Positions 7,371 through 15,344 of a stretch of DNA of 64,000 bases are shown here, piece by piece. A model generated the notes under the pieces. It did no database searches, had not been told where the DNA came from, and worked only from the letters and a program-made list of their open reading frames with translations. The stretch lies in the NCBI GenBank assembly GCA_031291615.1, contig JARLIS010000004.1, positions 173,451 to 237,450 of the forward strand. The letters are read 5' to 3'. The DNA comes from Parvibaculum sp. (GTDB lineage Bacteria > Pseudomonadota > Alphaproteobacteria > Parvibaculales > Parvibaculaceae). Numbering within the stretch: position 1 is the stretch's first letter; each line of letters begins with the position of its first letter. The position numbers were made by a program, and so were the translations under genes.

Positions 7371-7400
7371 TGGATCGCCCGATCAAGTCGGGCGATGACG
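7371..7400. repeat. REP-like palindrome
   Basis: ATCGCCCGA (7374-7382), spacer TCAAG, and TCGGGCGAT (7388-7396) form a perfect 9-bp hairpin followed by GACG. The layout matches the element at 37561-37587 (ATGGCCCGG-ACAAG-CCGGGCCAT-GACG), so both belong to one dispersed family. Confidence 0.65.
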
Positions 7401-7435
7401 ATTCCAGGGGTGAAAGGGGCTGAGGAGGGCTCGTC

Positions 7436-7463
7436 TTGACGGACTTACCTCGTCTGATATTAG
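7436..7463 (+). promoter_or_regulatory. Putative sigma70-type promoter
   Basis: TTGACG (7436-7441), a 16-bp spacer and TATTAG (7458-7463) lie about 55 bases upstream of the FMN-enzyme gene. The match is moderate and the spacing is acceptable. Confidence 0.4.
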
Positions 7464-7517
7464 TTAGGTACCCGAACCAATTGGGCCGATGAGCCCGCAT
7501 CCGAGGGAGAGGCACCC

Positions 7518-8480
7518 ATGAGCATTCGCACGCCGCTTTGCGACCTTCTTGGCGTCAAATATCCGATCATGCTGGCGGGCATGGGCGGCGTTTCCTATGC
7601 GGAGCTTTGCGCGGCGGTGTCGGAAGCGGGCGGTTTCGGCACGCTCGGCATGGCGGGCTTGCAGCCCGAGCAGATCCGCGAGCAGATGAAGAAGGTTCGC
7701 GCGCTGACCGACAAGCCTTTCGGCGTCGATCTTCTGGCGGCTGTCCCCGAGAGCCTTGAGCGCACGGCCGACATCATCATCGAGGAAGGCGCCACCGCCT
7801 TCATCTCCGGCCTCGGCGTGCCGACCAACATTCTCGACAAGCTGCATCATGCGGGCCTGAAGGTGATGAACGTTTGCGGCACGGTGCGGCACGCGGTTTC
7901 GGGCGAGCTTGCGGGCCTCGACGCCGTGATCGCGCAGGGCACGGAAGCAGGCGGCCACACGGGCAAGATCGCCGGCATGGCGCTCATTCCGCAGATCGTC
8001 GATGCGGTGAAGATTCCGGTCGTCGCGGCAGGCTCGATCGTCGACGGGCGCGGACTTGCCGCCGCTCTCGCCTTCGGCGCGCAGGGCGTGTGGATGGGCA
8101 CGCGCTTCATCGCCTCGAAAGAGGCGCATGCGGGCGACATGTACAAGCAGGTCATTCTCGACGCGGACGATACCGACACCATCATCACGCGCTGCTATTC
8201 GGGCAAGACCATGCGCGTCCATCGCAACCCTTACGTCGACGATTGGGAGAAGCGGCCGCAGGACATTCAGCCCTTCCCGCAGCAGGCCATCATTTCGACC
8301 AAGGCGAATGTGATGGGCGGCATCGGCGGCCAGATCGAGGGGCTCGACATCAACAAGAGCTGCTTTGCCATGGGCCAGGGCGCGGGCGCGATCCGCGAGG
8401 TGCTGTCGGCGAAGGAGATCGTCGAGAACACGATGCATGAGGCCGAGGAAGTGCTCGCCCGCCTCAAGAAATACGCCTGA
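7518..8480 (+). CDS. Nitronate monooxygenase / NPD-like FMN oxidoreductase
   Basis: A 320-residue TIM-barrel FMN protein of the 2-nitropropane dioxygenase-like family, which includes nitronate monooxygenases and FabK-type enoyl reductases. The family fingerprint is the opening PIMLAGMGGVSYAELCAAVSEAG, the QGTEAGGHTG phosphate-binding segment (about 136-145), and VVAAGSIVDGRGLAAALAFGA. A GAGGGAGAGG ribosome site precedes the ATG. Stand-alone transcription unit. Many alphaproteobacterial members of this length act on nitronates or have no known substrate, so nitronate detoxification is the default but not proven call. Confidence 0.83.
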   Translation: MSIRTPLCDLLGVKYPIMLAGMGGVSYAELCAAVSEAGGFGTLGMAGLQPEQIREQMKKVRALTDKPFGVDLLAAVPESLERTADIIIEEGATAFISGLGVPTNILDKLHHAGLKVMNVCGTVRHAVSGELAGLDAVIAQGTEAGGHTGKIAGMALIPQIVDAVKIPVVAAGSIVDGRGLAAALAFGAQGVWMGTRFIASKEAHAGDMYKQVILDADDTDTIITRCYSGKTMRVHRNPYVDDWEKRPQDIQPFPQQAIISTKANVMGGIGGQIEGLDINKSCFAMGQGAGAIREVLSAKEIVENTMHEAEEVLARLKKYA

Positions 8481-8563
8481 AAGGGAGATTCTACCGGCGC
8501 GGCTCCTGCAAGGCTGGCTATCTGACCCTGATTTGAGGTCGGAAGCAGCCCTGGCGGAGCGGA

Positions 8564-8971
8564 ATGGCACGGCTTCTGTTCGGATTCGAGACGGTACTGG
8601 CGCGCGCGCTGATTGCGGGCGCGCTGGCGCTCGCCTTGCCGACTTTGCCCGCCCGCGCCGGCAACCTCGACCAGGGGCTCGACCGGCTGGCCGAAATATT
8701 GGGCGCGGCCCATCATTTGCGCGACATTTGCGGCGCGAATGAAGGCGCGCTGTGGCGGAACAAGATGATCGACATGCTGGAAGCCGCCCATGCCGATGCG
8801 GCCGCGCGCGAGCGCCTGATCGAACATTTCAACAATGCCTATTATCGTTACCGCAGCCTCTATCCGACCTGCACCGGGCAGGCGGCGGCGGAAGCCAATG
8901 CGCTTTTCGAGGAAGGCCGCAAGCTGTCGGCCCGTCTTGCCGGATCGGATGTCAGCGCCTCGATGTTCTGA
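8564..8971 (+). CDS. TIGR02301-type small secreted protein
   Basis: A 135-residue exported protein restricted, as far as I know, to Hyphomicrobiales and relatives (TIGR02301-type). A signal peptide covers about residues 1-32 (cleavage near ARAGN). The mature part is helical, with HHLRDICG, LWRNKMIDML, FNNAYYRYRSLYPTCTGQA and two conserved cysteines. No enzymatic motif is visible and function is unknown; periplasmic location is inferred. It starts 83 bases after the FMN enzyme and could share its transcript. Confidence 0.75.
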   Translation: MARLLFGFETVLARALIAGALALALPTLPARAGNLDQGLDRLAEILGAAHHLRDICGANEGALWRNKMIDMLEAAHADAAARERLIEHFNNAYYRYRSLYPTCTGQAAAEANALFEEGRKLSARLAGSDVSASMF

Positions 8972-9171
8972 CGTTGCCGCTGCGTCACACCGACGCGCCG
9001 CGTTAACCTCTCTTATACGAATAGCGCGACAAACCCCCGGCATATGATACAAAGACTAAGTAAGTGGGCGAGTTTGGGCGTCCGGCATCGGTTCCTTGTG
9101 GAGCCCGCCGCGCGTCCTTCGGGCGCTCAGATATCCGGTTCAGCCGGGACGAGCGCGAAACAGAGGGCGTG

Positions 9172-9471
9172 ATGGCCGATTCCGATATGCCGGGCGATGC
9201 ATTGCTGAATTCGATCGACGATGACGGGCTCGATCCGCTCGCGCCGAACGAAACCGAGCAGCGCCGCATGGCGCTTCAGAACATCCTCGATGCGTGGGAC
9301 GAAGCTCTGGCCGAAGGCGTCGGCGCGGACATTCTCGCCACCACCGCGATTTTCGCGGCGCTGTCCGACATGGTCGAAGCCTATGGCGAAGAAGCCGTGG
9401 CGGAGATGGCGGCGGGTCTTGCCGACCGCGTGCGTCAGGGCGAGTTCACGCTCAACCGCGTGATGAACTAA
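9172..9471 (+). CDS. Small acidic conserved hypothetical protein
   Basis: A 99-residue acidic, mainly helical protein with no cysteines and no membrane segment. The middle shows an amphipathic run (MALQNILDAWDEALAEGV) and a second helix with VEAYGEEAVAEMAAGLADRV. It resembles short uncharacterised alphaproteobacterial proteins, but I cannot name a family or role. Start choice between the ATG at 9172 and one at 9187 is uncertain; 36 upstream in-frame codons without a ribosome site are excluded. Third-position GC and codon use match its neighbours, supporting a real gene. Confidence 0.6.
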   Translation: MADSDMPGDALLNSIDDDGLDPLAPNETEQRRMALQNILDAWDEALAEGVGADILATTAIFAALSDMVEAYGEEAVAEMAAGLADRVRQGEFTLNRVMN

Positions 9472-9491
9472 CCCTTCCGACTTTCAGACCT

Positions 9492-11045
9492 TCAGAGCAT
9501 CACCTCGATGAGGCGCGGGCCCTTGGCCTTGACCGCCGATGCGTAGGCTTGCGCGAAATCTTCCGCCGTGTCGACGCGCACGGCCTCGACGCCCATGCCG
9601 TTCGCGAGGTTCACCCAGTTCAGCGAGGGGTTGTGCAGGTCGAGCATGGAGAGCGCCTTCGGTCCCGGATTTTCGGCGCCGACGCGCATCAGCTCGATGT
9701 TGAGGATCGCATAGGACTGGTTGGCGAAGATCACGTTGACGACGTCGAGCTTTTCGCGCGCCTGCGTCCAGAGCGATTGCAGCGTGTACATGGCGCCGCC
9801 GTCGCCATGGAGGCAGACGACCTTGCGGTCGGGACAGGCAACCGCAGCGCCGGTGGCGACGGGAAGCCCCTGCCCGATCGCCCCGCCCGTGAGCGAAAGA
9901 TGATCGTGCGGGTTCGCCGTCGCGGTCGCGATCTGCGAGCCGATGCCCGAAGTCGCCGCCTCGTCCGAGATGATGGCGTTTTCCGGCAGATAGTGCGCGA
10001 TGATGGCGCCTGCCGTGAACTGGTCGAGCTTGCCCTTGGGCAGATCGGGCTTTTGCAGCGGCGCGACATGGATCGGGTCTTTCGGCGCGCCGAGCGCTTC
10101 GGCCAAGGCTTCCAGCGCAGCGACGCCGTCTTCATGCGCCTGGGCGAGATAGTGGATGTCGCAGCCTTCCGGCGTACACCAGCTCGCCTTGCCCGGATAG
10201 GCGAAGAAGGAGACGGGCGGCTTCGAACCGACGAGGATCAACTCCCCGACATCCTTGAAAGTGTCGACGATCTGTTCGGCGAAATAGGGAATGCGCTCGA
10301 CGGCGACGAGGCCCGCCCCGCGTTCGACGCGCGGCGCGAAGGTGTCGCACATGATGCGCGCGCCGGTCTTGGCGGCGATGCGGCCGGCGGCGACGAGGCC
10401 GCGCCTCTTCAATGCGAGGCCGCGCAGGATGATCGCGGATTTCTTGCCGGACTTGAGCGCCTGCGCGACGAGATCGACGGTCGCTGCCGCCACAGGCGCG
10501 GGGCCGGCGACGGGGAGCGCCGGCGCGGGGCCGTCGGCTTCGAGCCATGCGGTGTCGGCGGGAAGAATGAGCGTTGCGATCTGGCCGGGCGCGGCGCGGG
10601 CGGCCTGCACCGCGCGGGCGCCGTCGGCGGCGACGGTCTTTGGGCTCGGGCTCGAATGAACCCAGCCGGAGACGGGGCGCGCGAAGCCCTGAATGTCGGA
10701 GGCGAGCGGCGCGTCATATTGCGCGTGATAGGTCGCGTGGTCGCCGACGATGTTGACGAGCGGCGTCTGGGCGCGGCGCGCGTTGTGAAGATTGGCGAGG
10801 CCGTTTGCAAGGCCGGGCCCGAGATGGAGAAGCGTCGCGGCAGGCTTCTCCGCCATGCGGCCATAGCCGTCCGCCATGCCGGTGACCGCACCTTCGAAGA
10901 GGCCGAGGATCGCGCGCATGCCTTCGACCTTGTCGAGCGCGGCAACGAAGTGCATCTCGGATGTGCCGGGATTGGTGAAACAGACATCGACGCCGGACCC
11001 AACGAGCGTCCGCACCAGGCTTTCGGCGCCATTCATCTTCGACAT
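9492..11045 (-). CDS. Acetolactate synthase large subunit-like TPP-dependent enzyme
   Basis: A 517-residue thiamine-diphosphate enzyme in the usual Pyr-central-PP order. The Pyr domain begins MSKMNGAESLVRTLVGSG, with the activating Glu in LGLFEGAVTG (about residue 51). The C-terminal PP domain has the metal/TPP motif GDGGAMYTLQSLWTQ with its distal Asn in VIFANQSYAIL. It is shorter than true IlvB (about 570-590), and no IlvN small subunit lies beside it, so branched-chain synthesis is unlikely; a 2-oxoacid decarboxylase or carboligase of unknown substrate is more probable. The start at 11045 follows GGAGCGGA; ATG 11066 is an alternative. Downstream of the LysE gene by 80 bases. Confidence 0.8.
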   Translation of the reverse strand: MSKMNGAESLVRTLVGSGVDVCFTNPGTSEMHFVAALDKVEGMRAILGLFEGAVTGMADGYGRMAEKPAATLLHLGPGLANGLANLHNARRAQTPLVNIVGDHATYHAQYDAPLASDIQGFARPVSGWVHSSPSPKTVAADGARAVQAARAAPGQIATLILPADTAWLEADGPAPALPVAGPAPVAAATVDLVAQALKSGKKSAIILRGLALKRRGLVAAGRIAAKTGARIMCDTFAPRVERGAGLVAVERIPYFAEQIVDTFKDVGELILVGSKPPVSFFAYPGKASWCTPEGCDIHYLAQAHEDGVAALEALAEALGAPKDPIHVAPLQKPDLPKGKLDQFTAGAIIAHYLPENAIISDEAATSGIGSQIATATANPHDHLSLTGGAIGQGLPVATGAAVACPDRKVVCLHGDGGAMYTLQSLWTQAREKLDVVNVIFANQSYAILNIELMRVGAENPGPKALSMLDLHNPSLNWVNLANGMGVEAVRVDTAEDFAQAYASAVKAKGPRLIEVML

Positions 11046-11125
11046 TCCGCTCCACTCCCCGCTCATTTTATCCGTTGCCGCGACATTAGAGGCTGGGCGG
11101 AAGGCGGACAAGGCGTGAGTGAGCC

Positions 11126-11767
11126 TCACCAGATGAGGTGATAGGCCACGCGGCCCAGCACCGCGATGCCGAAGGTGGCGATGAGGCCGCCGGAAACGCG
11201 GTTCAGGATTTCGAGCAGGCGATCGTTCATGCGGTGGCGAAAGAGCGCGATCAGCTGCGACAGGCCGAGCCACCAGAGCGCCGAGCCGAGAAACACGGAC
11301 AGAACCAGCACGGCCGCGTGGCCATAGCCTTCGTCGGGGCCGCTGAGGCCCGCTATGCCGCCGAAGATCGCGAGGAATCCCAGCATGGTTGCGGGATTGG
11401 TGATCGTCAGCGCGAAGGTCGAGGCGAAGGTGCGCGCCAGCGCCCCATATTGCGTGTCGCTCGATTCCCATTCGAGATGCGGATGGGCGAAGAAAGTGCG
11501 CAGGCCCAGGCCGATGAGAAAACAGCCGCCGAAAAACTGGATGAGCAATTCGTAGCGGAGGACGAAGTCGATGGCAGCCGTCAGGCCGAAGGCGGCGATG
11601 GCGGCGAAAACGGCATCGCCCGTCGCCGCTCCCATTCCGGAGAGAAAACCGACCAGCCTGCCGAGGCGCAGGGCGCGGCGGATGACGATCAGGTTGACCG
11701 GCCCAATGGGCGCGGCGACCGCAATACCGATCGCCACTCCGCTCGCCACAAGGCCAAAATTCAACAT
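11126..11767 (-). CDS. LysE-family translocator
   Basis: A 213-residue inner-membrane protein with six predicted hydrophobic helices. The family opening is APIGPVNLIVIRRAL, followed by GFLSGMGAATGD and a central ALTITNPATMLGFLAIF segment, where the NP pair is the LysE/RhtB landmark. Members export amino acids or related small molecules. It lies 27 bases after the feruloyl-CoA-synthase-like gene on the same strand and before the TPP enzyme, so it may be co-transcribed. The substrate cannot be inferred; the neighbours suggest a small organic acid or amino acid released during catabolism. Confidence 0.82.
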   Translation of the reverse strand: MLNFGLVASGVAIGIAVAAPIGPVNLIVIRRALRLGRLVGFLSGMGAATGDAVFAAIAAFGLTAAIDFVLRYELLIQFFGGCFLIGLGLRTFFAHPHLEWESSDTQYGALARTFASTFALTITNPATMLGFLAIFGGIAGLSGPDEGYGHAAVLVLSVFLGSALWWLGLSQLIALFRHRMNDRLLEILNRVSGGLIATFGIAVLGRVAYHLIW

Positions 11768-11794
11768 CTGTCTGTCCGCGTCATGCCACCCGCC

Positions 11795-13642
11795 TCATAC
11801 AACGACGACGTCGTTGCCCGGCGGATCGGCGTAGAGTTTCTCGACCAGCGCGGCGCGGCGGCCCAGCGCGACGGCCTGATTTATATAGCCCTTGTCGGTC
11901 AGTTCGCCCGCATCGACGCTCGGGGGCTCGACCATCAGCAGCGCGCGCTCGATGCGCGTGCTCGATCCGGGATTGCCCTTGTTATGCGCGCGCAGGCTTT
12001 GGGCAAGGCGCTCCAGCACGGCGGGATGGCGCACAATGTCTTCTGCGCCAAGCGTCGCGTCGCCCGCGGCGGCGCGGCAGGTTGCGAGGTTCGGAAAACC
12101 GAGCAGGCCGATGAAGCTTCTGTCGAGACCGGCGATCAGCGCGTCCTGAAGGATGCCGCCCGTTTCGGCGAGCGCATCGACGCGGAGCTTGCCGGCGCTG
12201 ACCCATGTTCCGGTCGAGAGCTTGAAGTCCTCGGCGACGCGGCCGTCGAAGACGAGACCTTCCTCGGGCCGGGCGTCATCGACGAAGCGCGCGCCATCGC
12301 CGAGGCGATAGAAACCTTCCTCGTCATAGGCCTCACGCGTCTTTTCAGGATTCTTGTAGTAGCCGGGCGTGATGCAGGCGCCGCGCACGCGGACTTCCAT
12401 TTTCTGGCCGACGGGCGCGAGCTTGATCTCGATGCCGGGAAGCGGCAGGCCGAGAAGGCCCATGCGCTCGGTTTCCCAATGGAGGTTCATGATGGTGGGC
12501 GCGGTTTCGGTCGAACCGTAACCGGTGGAGAAGACGATGCGCTCGCCGGCGATGCGAATGGCGACGGCCTGCATGCGGTCGTAGAGATCCTGGCTCATGG
12601 CCGCGCCGCCATAGGCAAGCGTGCGAAGACGCGAGAAGAAGTTGCGCGCAAGCTCGTCATCGCTTTCGAGCGCGTCGATGAGCATGGTGTAGCCGGAGGG
12701 CACGCTGGAATAGGCCGTCGGCGCTATCTCGCGCAGGTTCTGCACCGTCTCGGCGAAGCCGCCGGGCACGGGACGGCCGCCGTCGATATAAAGCGTGCCG
12801 CCGGCCGTTGTCAGATTGTTGAGGATCGAATTGCCGCCGAAGCAATGGTTCCAGGGGAGCCAGTTCAGCAGCACGGGCGGCTCCTCGCCTTCAACCTCGA
12901 CGGTCACGCTTTTCGGCATCACCGAATTCACGCACATCATGCGCGTCGTCATGATGACGGCCTTGGGCATGCCGGTGGAGCCGGAGGTGAAGAGATATTT
13001 CGCCACCTGATCGTGATTGAGGCTCGCATAGCTTTGTTCGACCGCCGCCGTCGGCGCGGTGGCCACGAGATCGGCGTAAGCTGTGCCAACCCCGCCATCG
13101 ACGGTGACGAGCTCGACGCCGTCGAGGTTCAGCGCCTTCAGGGCGCGGGCGAAGGGCGCGGCATCCTGCATGAAGATCATTTTCGGCTCGATCAGCGCGA
13201 AGACATATTTCAGCTTGTCGAAATCGCTGCTCATCGTGCTGTAGGACGGCGAGACCGGCACCACGGGCACGCCCGCAAGGATTGCGCCATAGGTCATCAG
13301 CGCATGCTCGATCGAATTGCCGGACAGGATCATCAGCGGCGTCTGCTGATTGAAGCCACGGGCAAGAAGCGCCTCGGCGATCGCATCCGTCTTCCGCTTC
13401 GCATCCGCATAGCTCAGCGTCTCCCAGTCGCCGAGGCCTTGCGCGACGGTCTTGCGCTTGGCGAGCCATGTGCGCGACGGGGCTTCGGCCGCCCATTTGC
13501 GGATGGGCGCAAGAAGGTTCACCGGCACGTCGTGCAAGGGGTGGGGATTGCGCAGCAGGATCGAACCGTCGGCGCGGCGCTCGATCTCTACCTTGCGCTC
13601 GACATAGTTCGCCTTGCGGAAAGGCGGCTTCGGCATGTCCAA
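11795..13642 (-). CDS. Feruloyl-CoA synthase-like AMP-binding ligase
   Basis: A 615-residue acyl-adenylate ligase of the feruloyl-CoA synthase branch. The phosphate loop is LFTSGSTGMPKAV (about 208-220), the A5 motif is STGYGSTETAP (about 370), and the usual YxTGD aspartate region appears as FYRLGDGARF. In place of the common C-terminal PxTxSGK, it has LTDKGYINQ, the form seen in feruloyl-CoA synthases. The TTG at 13642 is preferred because GGAGGG lies 7 bases upstream; an ATG two codons later is an alternative. It starts 20 bases after acuI, so the pair is an operon. The true substrate may be another aromatic or fatty acid. Confidence 0.82.
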   Translation of the reverse strand: MDMPKPPFRKANYVERKVEIERRADGSILLRNPHPLHDVPVNLLAPIRKWAAEAPSRTWLAKRKTVAQGLGDWETLSYADAKRKTDAIAEALLARGFNQQTPLMILSGNSIEHALMTYGAILAGVPVVPVSPSYSTMSSDFDKLKYVFALIEPKMIFMQDAAPFARALKALNLDGVELVTVDGGVGTAYADLVATAPTAAVEQSYASLNHDQVAKYLFTSGSTGMPKAVIMTTRMMCVNSVMPKSVTVEVEGEEPPVLLNWLPWNHCFGGNSILNNLTTAGGTLYIDGGRPVPGGFAETVQNLREIAPTAYSSVPSGYTMLIDALESDDELARNFFSRLRTLAYGGAAMSQDLYDRMQAVAIRIAGERIVFSTGYGSTETAPTIMNLHWETERMGLLGLPLPGIEIKLAPVGQKMEVRVRGACITPGYYKNPEKTREAYDEEGFYRLGDGARFVDDARPEEGLVFDGRVAEDFKLSTGTWVSAGKLRVDALAETGGILQDALIAGLDRSFIGLLGFPNLATCRAAAGDATLGAEDIVRHPAVLERLAQSLRAHNKGNPGSSTRIERALLMVEPPSVDAGELTDKGYINQAVALGRRAALVEKLYADPPGNDVVVV

Positions 13643-13662
13643 GTTCGTGCCCTCCCCGGCGC

Positions 13663-14655
13663 TCAGGCGTTCACGTCGATGACGACACGGCCGCGCACCT
13701 TGCCTTCAAGGATCGCGGGCGCGAGCGTCAGCACGTCTTTGAGACCGGCGCGCGTCGTCATGGCGTCGAGCTTTTTGAGGTCGAGGTCTTTCGCAAGACG
13801 CGACCAGGCTTCGACGCGCTTCGCCATCGGGGCCATGACGCTATCGATGCCGGCAAGCGTCACGCCGCGCAGGATGAAGGGGGCAACGAAGGTTGGCAGG
13901 TCCATGCCTTGCGCGAGACCGCAGGCGGCGACGGTGCCGCCATAGCGCGTCATCGAGAGAACGTTGGCCAGCGTGTGGCTGCCGACGGCGTCGACCGCGC
14001 CTGCCCAGCGTTCCTTGCCGAGCGGCTTTGCCGGGCCGGAGAGTTCGTTGCGGTCGATGATGTCCGCAGCGCCGAGGCCCTTCAGGTAGTCGGCTTCGGA
14101 GGCGCGGCCCGTCGAGGCGACGACGCGGTAGCCGAGCTTTGCAAGAAGCGCGATGGCGACCGAGCCGACGCCGCCCGCAGCGCCCGTGACGAGAATGTCG
14201 CCCTTGTCCGGCGTCACGCCGTTTTTCTCCAGCGCCATGACGCAGAGCATCGCCGTGTAGCCGGCCGTGCCGATGGCCATGGCATGCGCGTTCGAGATCG
14301 CGTCGGGCAGCTTCACCAGCCAGTCGCCCTTAACGCGCGCCTTCTGCGCATAGCCGCCGCTATGCGTTTCGCCGACGCCATAGCCGTTCAGCACGACGCG
14401 GTCGCCCGGCTTGAAACTGGCATTGGTGGAGCTTTCGACGCGGCCCGCGAAGTCGATGCCGGGGGTCAGCGGAAAGGTGCGCACGACGGGCGCCTTGCCG
14501 GTGATGGCGAGGCCGTCCTTGAAATTGACGGTCGAATAGTCGACGGCGACGGTGACATCGCCTTCCATCAGATCGCTGTCGCCGATTTCCGTGAGTTCGG
14601 CCTTCTGGCCGCCCTCGCCCTTGGTGACGCGAATGGCGCGGAATTTCTGGCTCAT
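13663..14655 (-). CDS. acuI: Acryloyl-CoA reductase (AcuI/YhdH-type MDR)
   Basis: A 330-residue medium-chain reductase of the AcuI/YhdH subgroup, which reduces acryloyl-CoA to propionyl-CoA with NADPH. Diagnostic stretches are [44 protein letters not shown], the cofactor site [12 protein letters not shown] (about 156-167), and the C-terminal [14 protein letters not shown]. No zinc ligands are seen, as expected. It heads an operon with an AMP-binding ligase 20 bases downstream; an acid-activating ligase plus an enoyl-CoA reductase would suit detoxification or use of an unsaturated acid. An acrylate/DMSP role is inferred, since no dddL-type lyase is nearby. Confidence 0.85.
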   Translation of the reverse strand: MSQKFRAIRVTKGEGGQKAELTEIGDSDLMEGDVTVAVDYSTVNFKDGLAITGKAPVVRTFPLTPGIDFAGRVESSTNASFKPGDRVVLNGYGVGETHSGGYAQKARVKGDWLVKLPDAISNAHAMAIGTAGYTAMLCVMALEKNGVTPDKGDILVTGAAGGVGSVAIALLAKLGYRVVASTGRASEADYLKGLGAADIIDRNELSGPAKPLGKERWAGAVDAVGSHTLANVLSMTRYGGTVAACGLAQGMDLPTFVAPFILRGVTLAGIDSVMAPMAKRVEAWSRLAKDLDLKKLDAMTTRAGLKDVLTLAPAILEGKVRGRVVIDVNA

Positions 14656-14956
14656 GGGACTCCCTGCGGGCCCGTTCGGGCCTCAAATATGGCTTTGCTG
14701 CGGACAACCGAACCCAAATCGGGGCCACGGTCAAGACCGGCGCATTTCCGCCATTTCCGGAGCTGCCCGGACAAGAGCAGCAATCATGCGCGGCGAGTGC
14801 CAGCCGTTTCGTCACACAAATGAAAAATCGCGCCTTAAGCGGGCGGCAAACATCGACGCGCAGACTTGTCGCTCGTTAGGATTCCTTCTGTCGGCGCGTC
14901 AGGCCGAAGTGAGTCGGGCCCGCACGCCGGCTGTTGAACAGCAGGAGTGTTGCGAC
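14656..14956. other. Intergenic region between acuI and usg
   Basis: About 300 bases between divergent genes acuI and usg. It must contain both promoters, but I see no high-quality -35/-10 pair, strong palindrome or RNA-like structure. The only distinct signal is AGGAG (14942-14946) serving the GTG start of usg. Confidence 0.4.
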
Positions 14957-15229
14957 GTGAGAGAAATCTCTGAGTTCAGGAAGATGCTCGACGGCTACCG
15001 GCTCGTGACCGCCGAGATTCTCTACCGGATGCCCGATCACCCGGCGATCGTGCAGACCTTCATCTGGCAGGAATACGATCTCGAACCGAAGTTCCCCGCC
15101 TTGAGCAAGTTTCTCGCCTTCTGGGAAAAGAACCTCGAAGGGCCGCTGCATTCGGTGCGTATCGCAACGAAGCGCGTCATCAGCCCGGCCGAGTTTCCCT
15201 ATGCCGATTACATGGCGACGTTGCATTAA
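14957..15229 (+). CDS. usg: Usg family protein
   Basis: A 90-residue protein matching the Usg family found near trp genes in many alphaproteobacteria. The core is FRKMLDGYRLVTAEILYRMPDHP followed by LQTFIWQEYDLEP-type segments and FLAFWEKNLEGPLHSV. No catalytic motif is known and the role is undefined. The GTG at 14957 is chosen because an AGGAG site lies 10 bases upstream and the conserved region begins immediately; longer in-frame starts run into acuI's promoter. No trp genes are adjacent here, so the linkage to tryptophan genes is not kept in this window. Confidence 0.85.
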   Translation: MREISEFRKMLDGYRLVTAEILYRMPDHPAIVQTFIWQEYDLEPKFPALSKFLAFWEKNLEGPLHSVRIATKRVISPAEFPYADYMATLH

Positions 15230-15344
15230 GGCCCTCACCCTCCCGCGCTTGCAGCGCGGGCCCCTCCCTCTCCCAAAGGGAGAGAGGTTTGAAGGACGCA
15301 CTTTCTAGCCCTCTCCCTCTGGGAGAGGGTTGGGTGAGGGACTT
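15230..15344. repeat. C/G-rich inverted repeat cluster between convergent genes
   Basis: CCCGCGCTTGCAGCGCGGG (near 15242-15260), CTCTCCCAAAGGGAGAG and CCCTCTCCCTCTGGGAGAGGG-like palindromes stand in succession between usg and the dihydroorotase-like gene. They probably form a REP/BIME-type element that doubles as a bidirectional terminator. A related C/G-rich stretch occurs near 165-192. Confidence 0.6.

Noticed and set aside
7270..7515. Minus-strand 81-codon frame in the gap before the FMN enzyme
   Set aside because: Consists largely of the REP-like palindrome and promoter sequence; no family resemblance.
11138..13945. Plus-strand frame of about 935 codons opposite the LysE, AMP-ligase and acuI genes
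   Set aside because: Spans three well-supported minus-strand genes; Arg/Ala/Gly-rich translation typical of a GC shadow.
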